Below are positions 1 to 9,026 of a DNA stretch of 64,000 nt, one piece after another. The notes beneath the pieces were generated by a model. It had not been told where the DNA came from, made no database searches, and worked only from the letters and a program-made list of their open reading frames with translations. Made by a program: the position numbers and the translations under genes. This DNA comes from Verrucomicrobiaceae bacterium (GTDB taxonomy: Bacteria; Verrucomicrobiota; Verrucomicrobiia; Verrucomicrobiales; Verrucomicrobiaceae). The number at the start of each line of letters is the position of its first letter. Position 1 is the stretch's first letter. The stretch is from positions 1-64,000 of the forward strand of contig CANIBP010000004.1 in assembly GCA_947466075.1 (NCBI GenBank), given 5' to 3'.

Positions 1-166
1 CCCGTTACGTCCTGATCGACGCGAACCGCGCGCCAAAAAACGAAGGCCGAAGTCCTATCAATTACTAACTGCCCCGCGCCACAAGTTCCAAGAAATCCCC
101 CATCGTGAACGCTACCGTGCTGCTGCTTAACCGAGTGCCATTCGGGCCAAGCACTCATTCCAAACC

Positions 167-2335
167 ATGAAAATCAACCGAGCACTCCTTATTGCATGGG
201 TCGTCGCCTTCGCACTTCCTGCGACAGCAGCCAGCCTGCAAATCACCAACGACCCCGCCACTTACGCTCCCGGCAAGTTTGCCGAAGAAGAGATCCGTCG
301 CGAAGCTGCCGCTAAAACGACAGAGGCACAGATCACTCTCACCGTCGCCAAAGACGACAAAGCCGCCGCACAAAGTTATCGCATCAAACGCGAAGGACAA
401 AACATCACGGTCATCGGAGCCGATCCCGCTGGTGCCATGTATGGCGGTCTCGACATCGCCGAAGCCATCCGCATGGGCACGCTCGACACGCTGAAGGACT
501 CTGAACACACGCCGCACATCGCCAAACGCGGCATCAAGTTTAATATCCCGCTCGATCTGCGCACACCGAGTTACTCGGACAATAGCAGCTCGGCGCAGGC
601 AAACATTCCCGAAATGTGGAACCTTGAGTTCTGGCATGAGTTCATCGACCGCATGGCGCGGGATCGCTACAACTTGCTCACGCTTTGGAATCTGCATCCC
701 TTTCCATCCATCGTGAAGGTGCCGGAGTATCCGAAGATCGCGCTAGAAGATGTGTGGCGCACCACGGCAGATTTAGTGAAGCCGTTCGACTCCTTTTCAC
801 CCCGAGGCACAGGCATGGTGAAGCCGTGGATGCTGCAGAGCCACAAGGTCGTAAAGCGCATCACCATGGATGAAAAGATCGCGTTCTGGCGTGCGGTGAT
901 GGACCATGCGCATGATCGCGGCGTCGATGTCTATTGGTTCACCTGGAACGTCTTCACCAACGGCACCGACGGCCAATACGGCATCACCGACGACCTCGAC
1001 AACGCCACCACCCGCGACTACTTCCGCAAGAGCGTTCGCGAGACCGTGCTGACCTATCCGCGCCTCGCCGGCATCGGCATCACGGCAGGCGAAAACATGG
1101 AGCACAAAGACGGCTCCAAGGGCAAAGAAGAGTGGCTGTGGGCGACCTATGGCGAGGGCATCAGTGACGCGTTAAAGACCCAGCCGGAGCGCAAGTTTAG
1201 GCTCATCCATCGTCTCCACGAAACAGGACTGAGCCCCATTTTGAAGCAATGGAAGGACTATCCCGGCCCCTTCGAGTTCAGCTACAAATACGCCGTGGCG
1301 CACATGTATGCCTCCCGCTCACCGTCGTTCATCAAGGGTGTGCTGCCCGAGATCACGCCGGAGCACCGCACCTGGCTGACTGTGCGCAACGATGACCTCT
1401 ACAGCTTCCGCTGGGGTGATTCGGACTTCGCTCGTGCCTTCATCAAAAACATGCCCGGGTCGGACAAACTCGCTGGCTTTTACATGGGGCCAGACGGCTA
1501 CATCTGGGGCCGCGATTTCCTCAGCCGCGACGCCGTGGACGCGGACGGTCGCCGTCAATTGGTCTGGGACCGACAATGGTTCAGCTATAATCTCTGGGGC
1601 CGCTTGAGCTATGACCCCTCGCTGCCGGATCATCATTTTCAGCAACTGCTCGGCATACGGCATCCTTCCGTCTCAGCCGAAAAACTCTTCGCCGCCTCGC
1701 AGTCCTCCTCTCGCATCATTCCGCAGGTGACACGCTTTAACTGGGGTTCCATCGACCTGCATTGGTATCCCGAGGCCAACCTCAGCCATCCCAAGCAATA
1801 CAAGGGCTTCTACACCGTGCGCCATTTCATGGAAGGCAAGTCGATGCCTGGCGAGGACGTGCTCAGCATCTCCGAGTGGCGCGAAAAACTCAGCGCCAAA
1901 AAAGCCATCACCGCACAGACGCCACAGGAGGTCGCCAGTGCGCTCGAGCGTGATGCCGACACCACCTTAAAACTCGTCACCGATCTCCGCCAACAAGCCG
2001 CTGCCACCGACAAGGAGTTGACGCTGACACTCGGCGACTATGAAGCGCAGGCATGGCTCGGTCGCTACTACGCAGCGAAGACTCGCGCAGCGATTGACCT
2101 CGCGGAGTTCAACGCCAGCGCCGATGCCACCGCCCAAGCATCGGCCCTCAAGCACGCAGAAAAAGCGCTCGCCCACTGGAAACAATACGCCGCCATCTAC
2201 GACCGCCAATACACACCCCAACTGCTCAATCGAGTCGGCCCCACCGACATGCCTGCTCTCACCGCGAGGGCGGCGGAGGACATCGAGATCGTCCGCAACT
2301 GGAAGCCCGGCACACCGCCCGCCAAGGGGAAGTAG
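167..2335 (+). CDS. Secreted alpha-glucuronidase/hexosaminidase-like glycosidase, copy 1
   Basis: A 722-residue exported protein with a signal peptide in residues 1-21. Residues ~25-115 look like the small alpha/beta domain that precedes the barrel in GH20, GH67 and GH84 enzymes; it ends in GAMYGGLDIAEAI (about 90-102). A probable TIM barrel follows, beginning at RGIKFNIPLDLRTPSY (121-136), with a conserved acidic GENM motif whose Glu is residue 309. The C-terminal third is helical and ends in a Lys/Pro/Gly tail. The next gene is a longer paralogue 31 bp downstream, so the two are probably co-transcribed. Cutting uronic acid or amino-sugar residues from polysaccharide is inferred from fold resemblance. 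I cannot assign a CAZy family. Confidence 0.72.
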   Translation: MKINRALLIAWVVAFALPATAASLQITNDPATYAPGKFAEEEIRREAAAKTTEAQITLTVAKDDKAAAQSYRIKREGQNITVIGADPAGAMYGGLDIAEAIRMGTLDTLKDSEHTPHIAKRGIKFNIPLDLRTPSYSDNSSSAQANIPEMWNLEFWHEFIDRMARDRYNLLTLWNLHPFPSIVKVPEYPKIALEDVWRTTADLVKPFDSFSPRGTGMVKPWMLQSHKVVKRITMDEKIAFWRAVMDHAHDRGVDVYWFTWNVFTNGTDGQYGITDDLDNATTRDYFRKSVRETVLTYPRLAGIGITAGENMEHKDGSKGKEEWLWATYGEGISDALKTQPERKFRLIHRLHETGLSPILKQWKDYPGPFEFSYKYAVAHMYASRSPSFIKGVLPEITPEHRTWLTVRNDDLYSFRWGDSDFARAFIKNMPGSDKLAGFYMGPDGYIWGRDFLSRDAVDADGRRQLVWDRQWFSYNLWGRLSYDPSLPDHHFQQLLGIRHPSVSAEKLFAASQSSSRIIPQVTRFNWGSIDLHWYPEANLSHPKQYKGFYTVRHFMEGKSMPGEDVLSISEWREKLSAKKAITAQTPQEVASALERDADTTLKLVTDLRQQAAATDKELTLTLGDYEAQAWLGRYYAAKTRAAIDLAEFNASADATAQASALKHAEKALAHWKQYAAIYDRQYTPQLLNRVGPTDMPALTARAAEDIEIVRNWKPGTPPAKGK

Positions 2336-2366
2336 TTATCCCAAAAATCTAATTCAACACTGCCCC

Positions 2367-5294
2367 ATGAATCCACCCACCCAACTCCATCCGTCCCGAA
2401 CCAGAACGATCATCCTTGTATTGTCCATGATGCTTGCGCTCGGTGGATTCGGAACCGCCGCATCCGCCGAGACTTTCAGCCTTTTCTATAACTCCGCGAC
2501 TCCTCAGCATGTCTTCGCTGCGGGTGACATACGCGCTGCTTTGGAGGCCAAGAAGGTCACGGTTGAGATCAAAGAACTCTCTGCGCTGAGCGGTGATGTG
2601 GCTGGAAAGAAGATCGTCATCGCGCTGGCATCTGATTCGAAAGTCAGTGCTGCGTTTGAATCTCAGGGCGGTGCCGCAGTGAAGACTCCGGGCGAGCAAG
2701 CCTATGCTATCCGCAGCACAGCGAAGCCTGATTTGAGTTATTGGGTGCTGGGTGGCGATGACAACGGCGCGATGTATGGCGCACTGCAAATCGCCGAGAA
2801 CATCACGTTCAAAGGCATGACCGAGGCTTGCAGTGAAGACGGCGCACCGCATCTGCGGAATCGCGGCATCAAGTTCAATGTTCCGCTGGATAAAGAAGCG
2901 CCGACCTACTTCTACGACTCCCGTGGCACGGCGAACCGCCTCGCCATTCGGCATGTGTGGGACATCACGTTTTGGAAGACGTGGTTTGATGAAATGGCGC
3001 GGCATCGCTACAACGTGCTCTCGCTTTGGAACCCGCATCCCTTCACGTCGATGGTGAACATGGAGGACGAGTATCCCGGTGTTGCCATCCAAGGCGTGAC
3101 GGGTTTTGACAAAGACGGCGACACAGTGGCGATCAATAATTGGAGCATCGACAAGAAGATCGCCTTTTGGCAGGAGGTGATGAAATACGGCAACGAGCGT
3201 GGCTTTAAGACCTTCATCTTCACCTGGAACATCTTCCTCTCCACGGCTGAGGATAAACACGGAATCGGCAAGGGACCGGAGAACAAGGCAACGCGGACCT
3301 ATCTGCGCAAAAGCACCACCAAGCTGCTGGAAACCTATCCGCATCTCTCGGGCATCGGCGTCACCGTCGGCGAAAACATGGACACTGAAGACACCGAGCT
3401 CAAAGAGGAGTGGGCCTGGGATACCTATGGCCGTGGCGTGCATGAATATGCCACTGCCCATCCTGAGCGAAACATCGGCTTCATTCATCGCCTGCTGCAA
3501 AGCGATCTGGAGCCCACAGCGCAGCATTTCAAACCGCTGATGGATCTTCCCAATGTCCGCTTCGACATTTCTCACAAGTATTCCAATGCGCACGCGCACG
3601 CTGCGGTGAAGCCCATCTACTGGAGCCGTAAGAAGCTGGAACCGCAGTTGGAAAAACTCGGCATCACCTCTTGGCTTACCATTCGCAATGATGATTGGTT
3701 TTACCTCCACTGGGCCGATCCGCAGTTCGTTCGCGATTACGTGAATCATTTCCCCACCGTGGGCAAACACGTCGATGGCATCTACATCGGCCCGGATGGC
3801 TGGGCGTTCTCGCGCGTGTTCAACAGCAAGGACCCGTCCTTTGAGGAAAAGCAGACGCTCGATGTCCAGAGGACTTGGTATATGCAAAAGATCTGGGGCC
3901 GCATCGCATACAATCCAAACGTGGCCGATGACTTATTTAAGAGCCATCTCGCCAGCCACTATCCCGAAGCTGCGGTAAACGATCTCTTTGAAGCCTGGAG
4001 CAAGGCCTCGCGAGCAGTCAGGCTCGTCAACGAACAGGTCACTGGAAACTGGAGCCTCGACTTCCACTGGTGGCCCGAGCGCTGGACCAGCAAGGACGGT
4101 GGCTACCTAACTTTAAATGATCTGCGAGAAACCGAACCCATGGATGGATCGGACCTCGCCGACGTGAAAGACACCGCCAAAGGCGACCTCGATGGCAAAC
4201 GATCCGCGCTCGCCAATGCCAACGAGATCGCGCAGTTGGCAAATGAAGCCCGCAAGCTGCTCGCCACCATGAAGCCTGTGTCAAACCACGAACTGTCATT
4301 GAACCTCAAGGACCTCGAAGCAATGGCCAACCTCTCCCTCTTCGGTGCCTCCAAAATACGTGCATCCGTGTTGCTGGAGCAAAACAAACTGCCTGAAGCC
4401 CGCGAGGTCATGCTCACGGCCTTTGGCCACTGGACAAAATATGCGGACATCATGGATGCGCATTACATCGGGGCCGACATGCAAAGAAACTACCACTTCA
4501 AAAGCTGGCACCAACTCGACACCGACATCCTCCGCGAACTCGCCGATCTCGGTGGCCCCATGACTGTCGATGCCGCGCATCCTCATCCCTGGGTACGAAT
4601 CGTCTCGCCGATGGACCTCTCAGAACAAAAAGGCCCCGCCGATGTCGCCATGCAAATCCATGCCTCAGCCGGTGACAAAAAGTTGGCCAAGGTGGAGTTG
4701 AGAAACAACGGCGAGCTCATCCAAACAAGCACCGAACCAACCTTCACCCACTCCTTCAAAGCCCTGAAAGCAGGCGACCACACCCTCACCGCGCGAGTCA
4801 CTGATCAGGATGGTGCCACCAAAGAGCAATCCGTATCCATCACCGTGTTCGACTCAGCAACGAAGGACTCCGTACCGTGGAAAGAGGAGTTCACCTTTGC
4901 CAATCAAACCACTTCCGACACCGGCAAAACCTCCTGGACCGCCACGCGATCCAAAGGCGTATTCGCCGTGAAAGACAAGGCCCTATTCATCAACGACAAA
5001 GGCGACGAAGGCATCTTCCGCTCCGGCGAGATCCATATCTCCAAAGGCCCCGTGGAAATCAATCTCGACGCATGGTCGATGGGCGGCGTGGACGGCAAAG
5101 ATTACGTCAAGCTCTACAAAATCGTGGACGGCGGAAAAGAAATCCTCATCGGTGAAGTCAAAGGCAAGCAAAACGACCTCACCACCCTCAAAGGCACCGC
5201 CGAAGGCAAGCACCTCGTGCTAGTCATCCGCGCCAAAGTCTCCAGCGATGATGAAATCTACTTGATGGATAAACTCAATGTCAGCTATCGATGA
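2367..5294 (+). CDS. Secreted alpha-glucuronidase/hexosaminidase-like glycosidase, copy 2, with C-terminal beta domains
   Basis: A 975-residue paralogue of the preceding gene, sharing NGAMYGALQIAE, RGIKFNVPLD, LWNPHPF and GVTVGENM. I place the start at the ATG at 2367, because it gives a hydrophobic signal sequence ending near ASA; the frame is open further upstream only by overlapping the previous gene. Residues ~40-730 are the glycosidase-like region. Residues ~735-830 resemble an Ig-like domain (a VRIVSP start, repeated beta-strand spacing, then SITVF). The last ~130 residues form another beta-sandwich-like module that copy 1 lacks. The extra domains suggest binding to carbohydrate or surface. 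Its stop overlaps a possible longer form of the next gene. Confidence 0.72.
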   Translation: MNPPTQLHPSRTRTIILVLSMMLALGGFGTAASAETFSLFYNSATPQHVFAAGDIRAALEAKKVTVEIKELSALSGDVAGKKIVIALASDSKVSAAFESQGGAAVKTPGEQAYAIRSTAKPDLSYWVLGGDDNGAMYGALQIAENITFKGMTEACSEDGAPHLRNRGIKFNVPLDKEAPTYFYDSRGTANRLAIRHVWDITFWKTWFDEMARHRYNVLSLWNPHPFTSMVNMEDEYPGVAIQGVTGFDKDGDTVAINNWSIDKKIAFWQEVMKYGNERGFKTFIFTWNIFLSTAEDKHGIGKGPENKATRTYLRKSTTKLLETYPHLSGIGVTVGENMDTEDTELKEEWAWDTYGRGVHEYATAHPERNIGFIHRLLQSDLEPTAQHFKPLMDLPNVRFDISHKYSNAHAHAAVKPIYWSRKKLEPQLEKLGITSWLTIRNDDWFYLHWADPQFVRDYVNHFPTVGKHVDGIYIGPDGWAFSRVFNSKDPSFEEKQTLDVQRTWYMQKIWGRIAYNPNVADDLFKSHLASHYPEAAVNDLFEAWSKASRAVRLVNEQVTGNWSLDFHWWPERWTSKDGGYLTLNDLRETEPMDGSDLADVKDTAKGDLDGKRSALANANEIAQLANEARKLLATMKPVSNHELSLNLKDLEAMANLSLFGASKIRASVLLEQNKLPEAREVMLTAFGHWTKYADIMDAHYIGADMQRNYHFKSWHQLDTDILRELADLGGPMTVDAAHPHPWVRIVSPMDLSEQKGPADVAMQIHASAGDKKLAKVELRNNGELIQTSTEPTFTHSFKALKAGDHTLTARVTDQDGATKEQSVSITVFDSATKDSVPWKEEFTFANQTTSDTGKTSWTATRSKGVFAVKDKALFINDKGDEGIFRSGEIHISKGPVEINLDAWSMGGVDGKDYVKLYKIVDGGKEILIGEVKGKQNDLTTLKGTAEGKHLVLVIRAKVSSDDEIYLMDKLNVSYR

Positions 5295-5316
5295 GAGATC
5301 TCACGCCGGAGCAAAC

Positions 5317-5823
5317 ATGAAACACTTGATCCTTATCACCGCAATATTGCTCGCCGCTCCAGCCTCGCTGCATGCCGCCGAGCCCAGTGCTGTGCTGATG
5401 CAGCGCATCATGAAAGCTGCGGACAAGAACAAGGACGGCATGCTCTCGCTCGACGAATACAAGGCGCTCGATGTGCAGGCACTTCATCATGGCGAGGAAC
5501 ATTTCAAAGCCGGTGACACCAATCACGACGACTTCATCGACGCCACCGAACTCGCTGGTGCCCTCAGCAAGCAGACATGGTTCGCGATTCTGAGCGAAGG
5601 CGCAGAACCTTGCTTTGCAAGAATCGATGCGAACAAAGACCGCAAGCTCGACACCACCGAGTATCGCAAGATCTCCAAGATGGGCCAGCACAGCGAGCAG
5701 CACTTTACCAGCGCGGATGGGAACAAAGACAGCTTCCTCGACCTTGCCGAATTCGCCGCACATGCGGAGCAAAAACTCAAAACGCTCGAAGACGATTCGG
5801 TGAAGATTAAAGCTGGGCAGTAA
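5317..5823 (+). CDS. Secreted EF-hand calcium-binding protein
   Basis: A 168-residue protein with a signal peptide (about 1-20, ending LHA) and four EF-hand-type loops: 36-47 (DKNKDGMLSLDE), 67-78 (DTNHDDFIDATE), 104-115 (DANKDRKLDTTE) and 134-145 (DGNKDSFLDLAE). All four have acidic residues at the usual calcium positions. I chose the ATG at 5317 over the in-frame ATG at 5278, because 5317 begins directly with the signal peptide and avoids overlap with the upstream gene. It probably binds calcium in the periplasm. Short exported EF-hand proteins are common beside secreted hydrolases in Planctomycetes and Verrucomicrobia; a specific partner cannot be named. Confidence 0.85.
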   Translation: MKHLILITAILLAAPASLHAAEPSAVLMQRIMKAADKNKDGMLSLDEYKALDVQALHHGEEHFKAGDTNHDDFIDATELAGALSKQTWFAILSEGAEPCFARIDANKDRKLDTTEYRKISKMGQHSEQHFTSADGNKDSFLDLAEFAAHAEQKLKTLEDDSVKIKAGQ

Positions 5824-5875
5824 TCTCCAAGTGGCGGAGAGAGTAGCCGGAATTTGTCAATGAAGTCGACCCAAA

Positions 5876-5938
5876 CTGCGGAATCCGACACAGCATTTGC
5901 TGAGATGTTCGTGAAAGGTCAACGTTTCTAGCGGGACC
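5876..5938 (+). promoter_or_regulatory. Shared sulfatase-upstream element, copy A (sigma-54-like)
   Basis: Lies directly upstream of the sulfatase start at 5939. It begins CTGCGGAATCCGACACA and continues to TTTGCTGAGATG. The G of CCGACAC (5887) and the G of TTTGCT (5899) are 12 bases apart, which is the -24/-12 geometry of sigma-54 promoters (consensus TGGCAC-N5-TTGCW). The -24 box carries GA where GG is usual. Closely similar sequences precede two other sulfatase genes at 25742 and 44411. The conservation is seen directly; a promoter role is inferred. Confidence 0.5.
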
Positions 5939-7363
5939 ATGCGCCTCCATTTGCTCGCCATTTTCTCTACCCTCTGCCTTCCCCTCTTCGCTGAAAAGAA
6001 GCCAAACTTCGTGGTCATCTTCACCGATGACCAAACTTATCGCGCCATTGGTTACAACAACCCGGCGGTAAAGACGCCGAACCTCGACCGGTTAGCGATG
6101 GAGGGGCTGCGCTTGAATCGCGCGTTTGTGGCCTCGCCGATCTGTGTGGCGAGCCGGGCGAGCATTTACACGGGGATGTTTCCTCAGCAGCATGGCTCGG
6201 TCGCGTTGTCTTCAGCGGGATTCAAGAAGAGCGTGGTCGAGGAGAAGCGCTTCATGACCTTGCCGATGATGCTGGGGCAGGCGGGTTATCACACTGCGCT
6301 GTATGGGAAGTCGCATCTGGGTGAGCCGACGACGTTTGGTTTTGCTGAAGGTCGAGAGATCAAGGACGCCAATGACGAAGAGACGTTCGAGGAAGCAGAC
6401 AAGTTCTTGAAGCGGGAGTCGAATACAGGGCGCCCTTTCTTGCTCTGGCTCACGCCTCATAACCCGCATGTGCCTTACACCGCCCCGCAGCGGTTCAAAG
6501 ACATCTACAAGGACAGCGTCATCACGCTCGATCCGAACTGGATGGAGTCGCCACCGATGCAGAGTTTCTTCAATCAAACGCCCCCTGGCAAGATCGGCTT
6601 CCGCGATAGCCAACTCTCGATCTATCCCAATGCACCTGCCGGTCAGACCTGCGGCCCGCCGCGCTCGGCGGAGGCCATGAAGGAGGTCATCAAAGCCTAC
6701 TACGGCGATGTGACCATGCTCGATGAACAAGTCGGCACGCTCGTGGAGCAAATGAAAGCCGCCGGACTCTATGAGAACACGATCATCATCTTCCTGTCTG
6801 ACAACGGCTACCACCTCGGCAATCACGGCTTGGGAAACAAGATCACCATGCACGAGGAACCGGTGCGTGTGCCGATGTTCATCCATTCGCCGCTGCTGCC
6901 CGTGAAGGGTGCGAAGAGCGAGGCGCTGGTGTCATCACTCGATGTGTTTCCGACTGTCATCGACTTTGCAGGAGCCACGGCACCGCCGCAGCTCATGGGC
7001 AAATCTTTGCGCCCGATCATGAGCGCACCCGACTCGACGGTGCGCGATTACGTCATCACGGAATGCGTCGGCCCGCCGGAAAGCCGAGTCGGCACCGGGC
7101 ATCGCATGGTGCGCACAGATCACTTCAAATACATGCTCTCCACCGACGACGAGGAAGCCTTCTTCAACCTGCGCAGTGATCCCTATGAAATGAAGAACAT
7201 TATCACCGACTCATCACTGAGCGCCGAGATCGAACGTCACCGCGCGATGCTGCGCGAGTGGTCCGTCAGCGTGGGTGAGAAGCGATTGCCGCTAGACGAG
7301 GCCCGGACGCAGCCACGCAAAGGCAAGGCCAAAGCCGCCGCGAAGCCGAAGAAACAAAACTGA
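5939..7363 (+). CDS. Secreted sulfatase (S1 family, CVASR type)
   Basis: A 474-residue exported S1-family sulfatase with a signal peptide (about 1-18). The metal-binding start motif FVVIFTDDQ is at 24-32. The formylglycine cysteine is Cys69 in CVASR, the Ala variant of CxPxR. Later motifs are GKSHLG, a TPHNPHVPY segment and the metal site SDNGYHLGNHGLGNK, a layout resembling iduronate-2-sulfatase-like members. It ends in a strongly basic Lys/Ala/Pro tail. The enzyme should hydrolyse sulfate esters of a polysaccharide or oligosaccharide outside the cytoplasm; the substrate is unknown. It follows the shared upstream element and begins a run of two sulfatases and a DUF1080 fusion. Confidence 0.9.
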   Translation: MRLHLLAIFSTLCLPLFAEKKPNFVVIFTDDQTYRAIGYNNPAVKTPNLDRLAMEGLRLNRAFVASPICVASRASIYTGMFPQQHGSVALSSAGFKKSVVEEKRFMTLPMMLGQAGYHTALYGKSHLGEPTTFGFAEGREIKDANDEETFEEADKFLKRESNTGRPFLLWLTPHNPHVPYTAPQRFKDIYKDSVITLDPNWMESPPMQSFFNQTPPGKIGFRDSQLSIYPNAPAGQTCGPPRSAEAMKEVIKAYYGDVTMLDEQVGTLVEQMKAAGLYENTIIIFLSDNGYHLGNHGLGNKITMHEEPVRVPMFIHSPLLPVKGAKSEALVSSLDVFPTVIDFAGATAPPQLMGKSLRPIMSAPDSTVRDYVITECVGPPESRVGTGHRMVRTDHFKYMLSTDDEEAFFNLRSDPYEMKNIITDSSLSAEIERHRAMLREWSVSVGEKRLPLDEARTQPRKGKAKAAAKPKKQN

Positions 7364-7378
7364 GCCCTTTTGCGCCCC

Positions 7379-8983
7379 ATGAGACTGACTCTCGCCTTTC
7401 TATCCGCGCTGACATTCGCCCCGCTGGCCGAACTTCATGCCACGCCCGCCGCAAAGCCGAACATCCTCCTCTTCCTCGCCGACGACTGGGGACGCATTGC
7501 GAGTTGTTATCGCGATTCGGCCCGCCCCAGCGTGAATGATGTCATCGAGACGCCGAACATCGACCGCGTCGCGCGTGAGGGCGTGCTCTTTCGCCATGCC
7601 TTCATGGGCGTATCGTCGTGCGGGCCTTCCCGTGGTTCGATGGCCACGGGTTCCTATTTCTGGCGCTGCGGCAAAGATGCGTTTCTTCAGCCCGACCCCG
7701 GTTGGGAGATCAACAAGACTCCGAACCCTGGCGATGCGCTTCCGCGCTTCGGCGCATTGCTGCAAGAAGCGGGTTACAAGACATCAGTCTCCGGGAAGGC
7801 GCTGGAGTTAGACCAGCGCCCGCCGCGCATCCCGCTCGGAGGCGATGGGATGCGGTTCAGCCTCTATGCGAGGAAGCAGCGCCTCGGGCACGACGAGACC
7901 GCCAAGGTTTTCGAGCAAGCCGTGCGCGACGTGATGCAAAAAGTTCTCTCCACGCGCAAACCGGGCCAGCCCTTTTGTCACGTGCTCGGTCCAGTCGGGC
8001 CGCATCGGCCTTTTCCTGTCGGCTCCGGCAGGAAGCTGTGGGGCATCGATCCCGATGCGCTGAAAGGCAAAATGCCCGCATTCATTCCTGACGTGCCCGA
8101 AGCCCGTGAAGACTACGCGGACTCACTCGGTGAAGTGCTAGCGCTGGACTTGGAAGTCGGTGTCATTCTCGACGAGCTTCAAAAAGCCGGTGAACTCGAC
8201 AACACCATGCTCGTCCTCACTGGCGACAACGGCGTGAACATGCCGCGCGGCAAGACGCACTGTTACGACATGGCCGTGCATGCCCCGCTGATGATCCGCT
8301 GGCCCACAGGCATCACGAAGCCGGGCCGCGTCGTGGATGACTTCGTCGGACACATCGATCTCGCGCCGACTTGGCTGGAAGTGGCAGGTATCAAGCCGCC
8401 GTCAGGAATGGATGGGCGTTCGCTGCTGCCTCTGCTGCAATCGGAAAAATCAGGCATCATCGACCCATCGCGCGATTTCGTCATCGTCGGTCGCGAACGC
8501 CACGAGGCCGGCACCCGCCCGGATTTCATGCCTTACCCCATGCGTGCCATCCGCACGGCGGACTATCTTTACATCCGCAACTTCAAACCCGATCGCTGGC
8601 CTTGCGGCGAACCCTACAGCGACAAAGGTCCCAGCGGCGATGCGAATCCGCAAGGCAGCGGAACCATCGCCTGGATGGTGGCGCATCGCAAGGAAACGGC
8701 CGTCAGGCCGCTCTACGATCTCGCTTACGCCAAACGCCCGGCGGAGGAACTCTACGATCTGAACAACGATCCCGATCAGATGCACAACCTCGCCGCTGAA
8801 CCCGCCGTTGGTGATGTCAGGGCGAAACTTTCCGCGCGACTCATGTCCGTGCTAGAAAAGACGAACGACCCGCGTCTCACCGACGCCTTTGACAAGCCGC
8901 CTTATGTGAATCCCGAATCCGCAGCCATGCCCAAGAAGCCGAAAGGCCGCAAAGGAGCCAAAGCTGGCAACAAAGCCGAGTGA
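7379..8983 (+). CDS. Secreted sulfatase, sulfamidase-like (CGPSR type)
   Basis: A 534-residue exported sulfatase starting at the ATG 15 bp after the previous stop; an in-frame TTG 9 bp earlier is less likely. The signal peptide is about 1-20. The metal motif NILLFLADDW is followed by an unusually long stretch before TPNIDRVAREG. The catalytic formylglycine cysteine is Cys81 in CGPSR. GKALE replaces the usual GKWHLG, and LTGDNGVNMPRGKTH is the second metal motif. These features resemble N-sulfoglucosamine sulfohydrolase-type sulfatases, so N- or O-desulfation of an aminoglycan-like substrate is possible. The C-terminus is Lys/Gly/Ala rich. Tight spacing suggests an operon with both neighbours. 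Confidence 0.88.
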   Translation: MRLTLAFLSALTFAPLAELHATPAAKPNILLFLADDWGRIASCYRDSARPSVNDVIETPNIDRVAREGVLFRHAFMGVSSCGPSRGSMATGSYFWRCGKDAFLQPDPGWEINKTPNPGDALPRFGALLQEAGYKTSVSGKALELDQRPPRIPLGGDGMRFSLYARKQRLGHDETAKVFEQAVRDVMQKVLSTRKPGQPFCHVLGPVGPHRPFPVGSGRKLWGIDPDALKGKMPAFIPDVPEAREDYADSLGEVLALDLEVGVILDELQKAGELDNTMLVLTGDNGVNMPRGKTHCYDMAVHAPLMIRWPTGITKPGRVVDDFVGHIDLAPTWLEVAGIKPPSGMDGRSLLPLLQSEKSGIIDPSRDFVIVGRERHEAGTRPDFMPYPMRAIRTADYLYIRNFKPDRWPCGEPYSDKGPSGDANPQGSGTIAWMVAHRKETAVRPLYDLAYAKRPAEELYDLNNDPDQMHNLAAEPAVGDVRAKLSARLMSVLEKTNDPRLTDAFDKPPYVNPESAAMPKKPKGRKGAKAGNKAE

Positions 8984-9026
8984 GTAACCGTCCGATCAAA
9001 ACCAACAACGAAGAACCAAAAACTCT

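Noticed and set aside
2040-2366. Upstream extension of the copy 2 glycosidase, overlapping the end of copy 1
   Set aside because: The extension is Ser/Thr/Pro/Arg-rich with no domain, overlaps a confident gene, and would bury the signal peptide that starts at 2367.
2349-3887. Antisense open frame of 512 codons opposite copy 2 glycosidase
   Set aside because: No motif or sensible start; mirrors codon bias of the real gene.
5876-5938. ECF-type reading of the shared element (GGAAT as -35, GTC-like as -10)
   Set aside because: The gap between these boxes is about 22 bp, too long for ECF promoters (16-17 bp), and the -10 part differs in all three copies.
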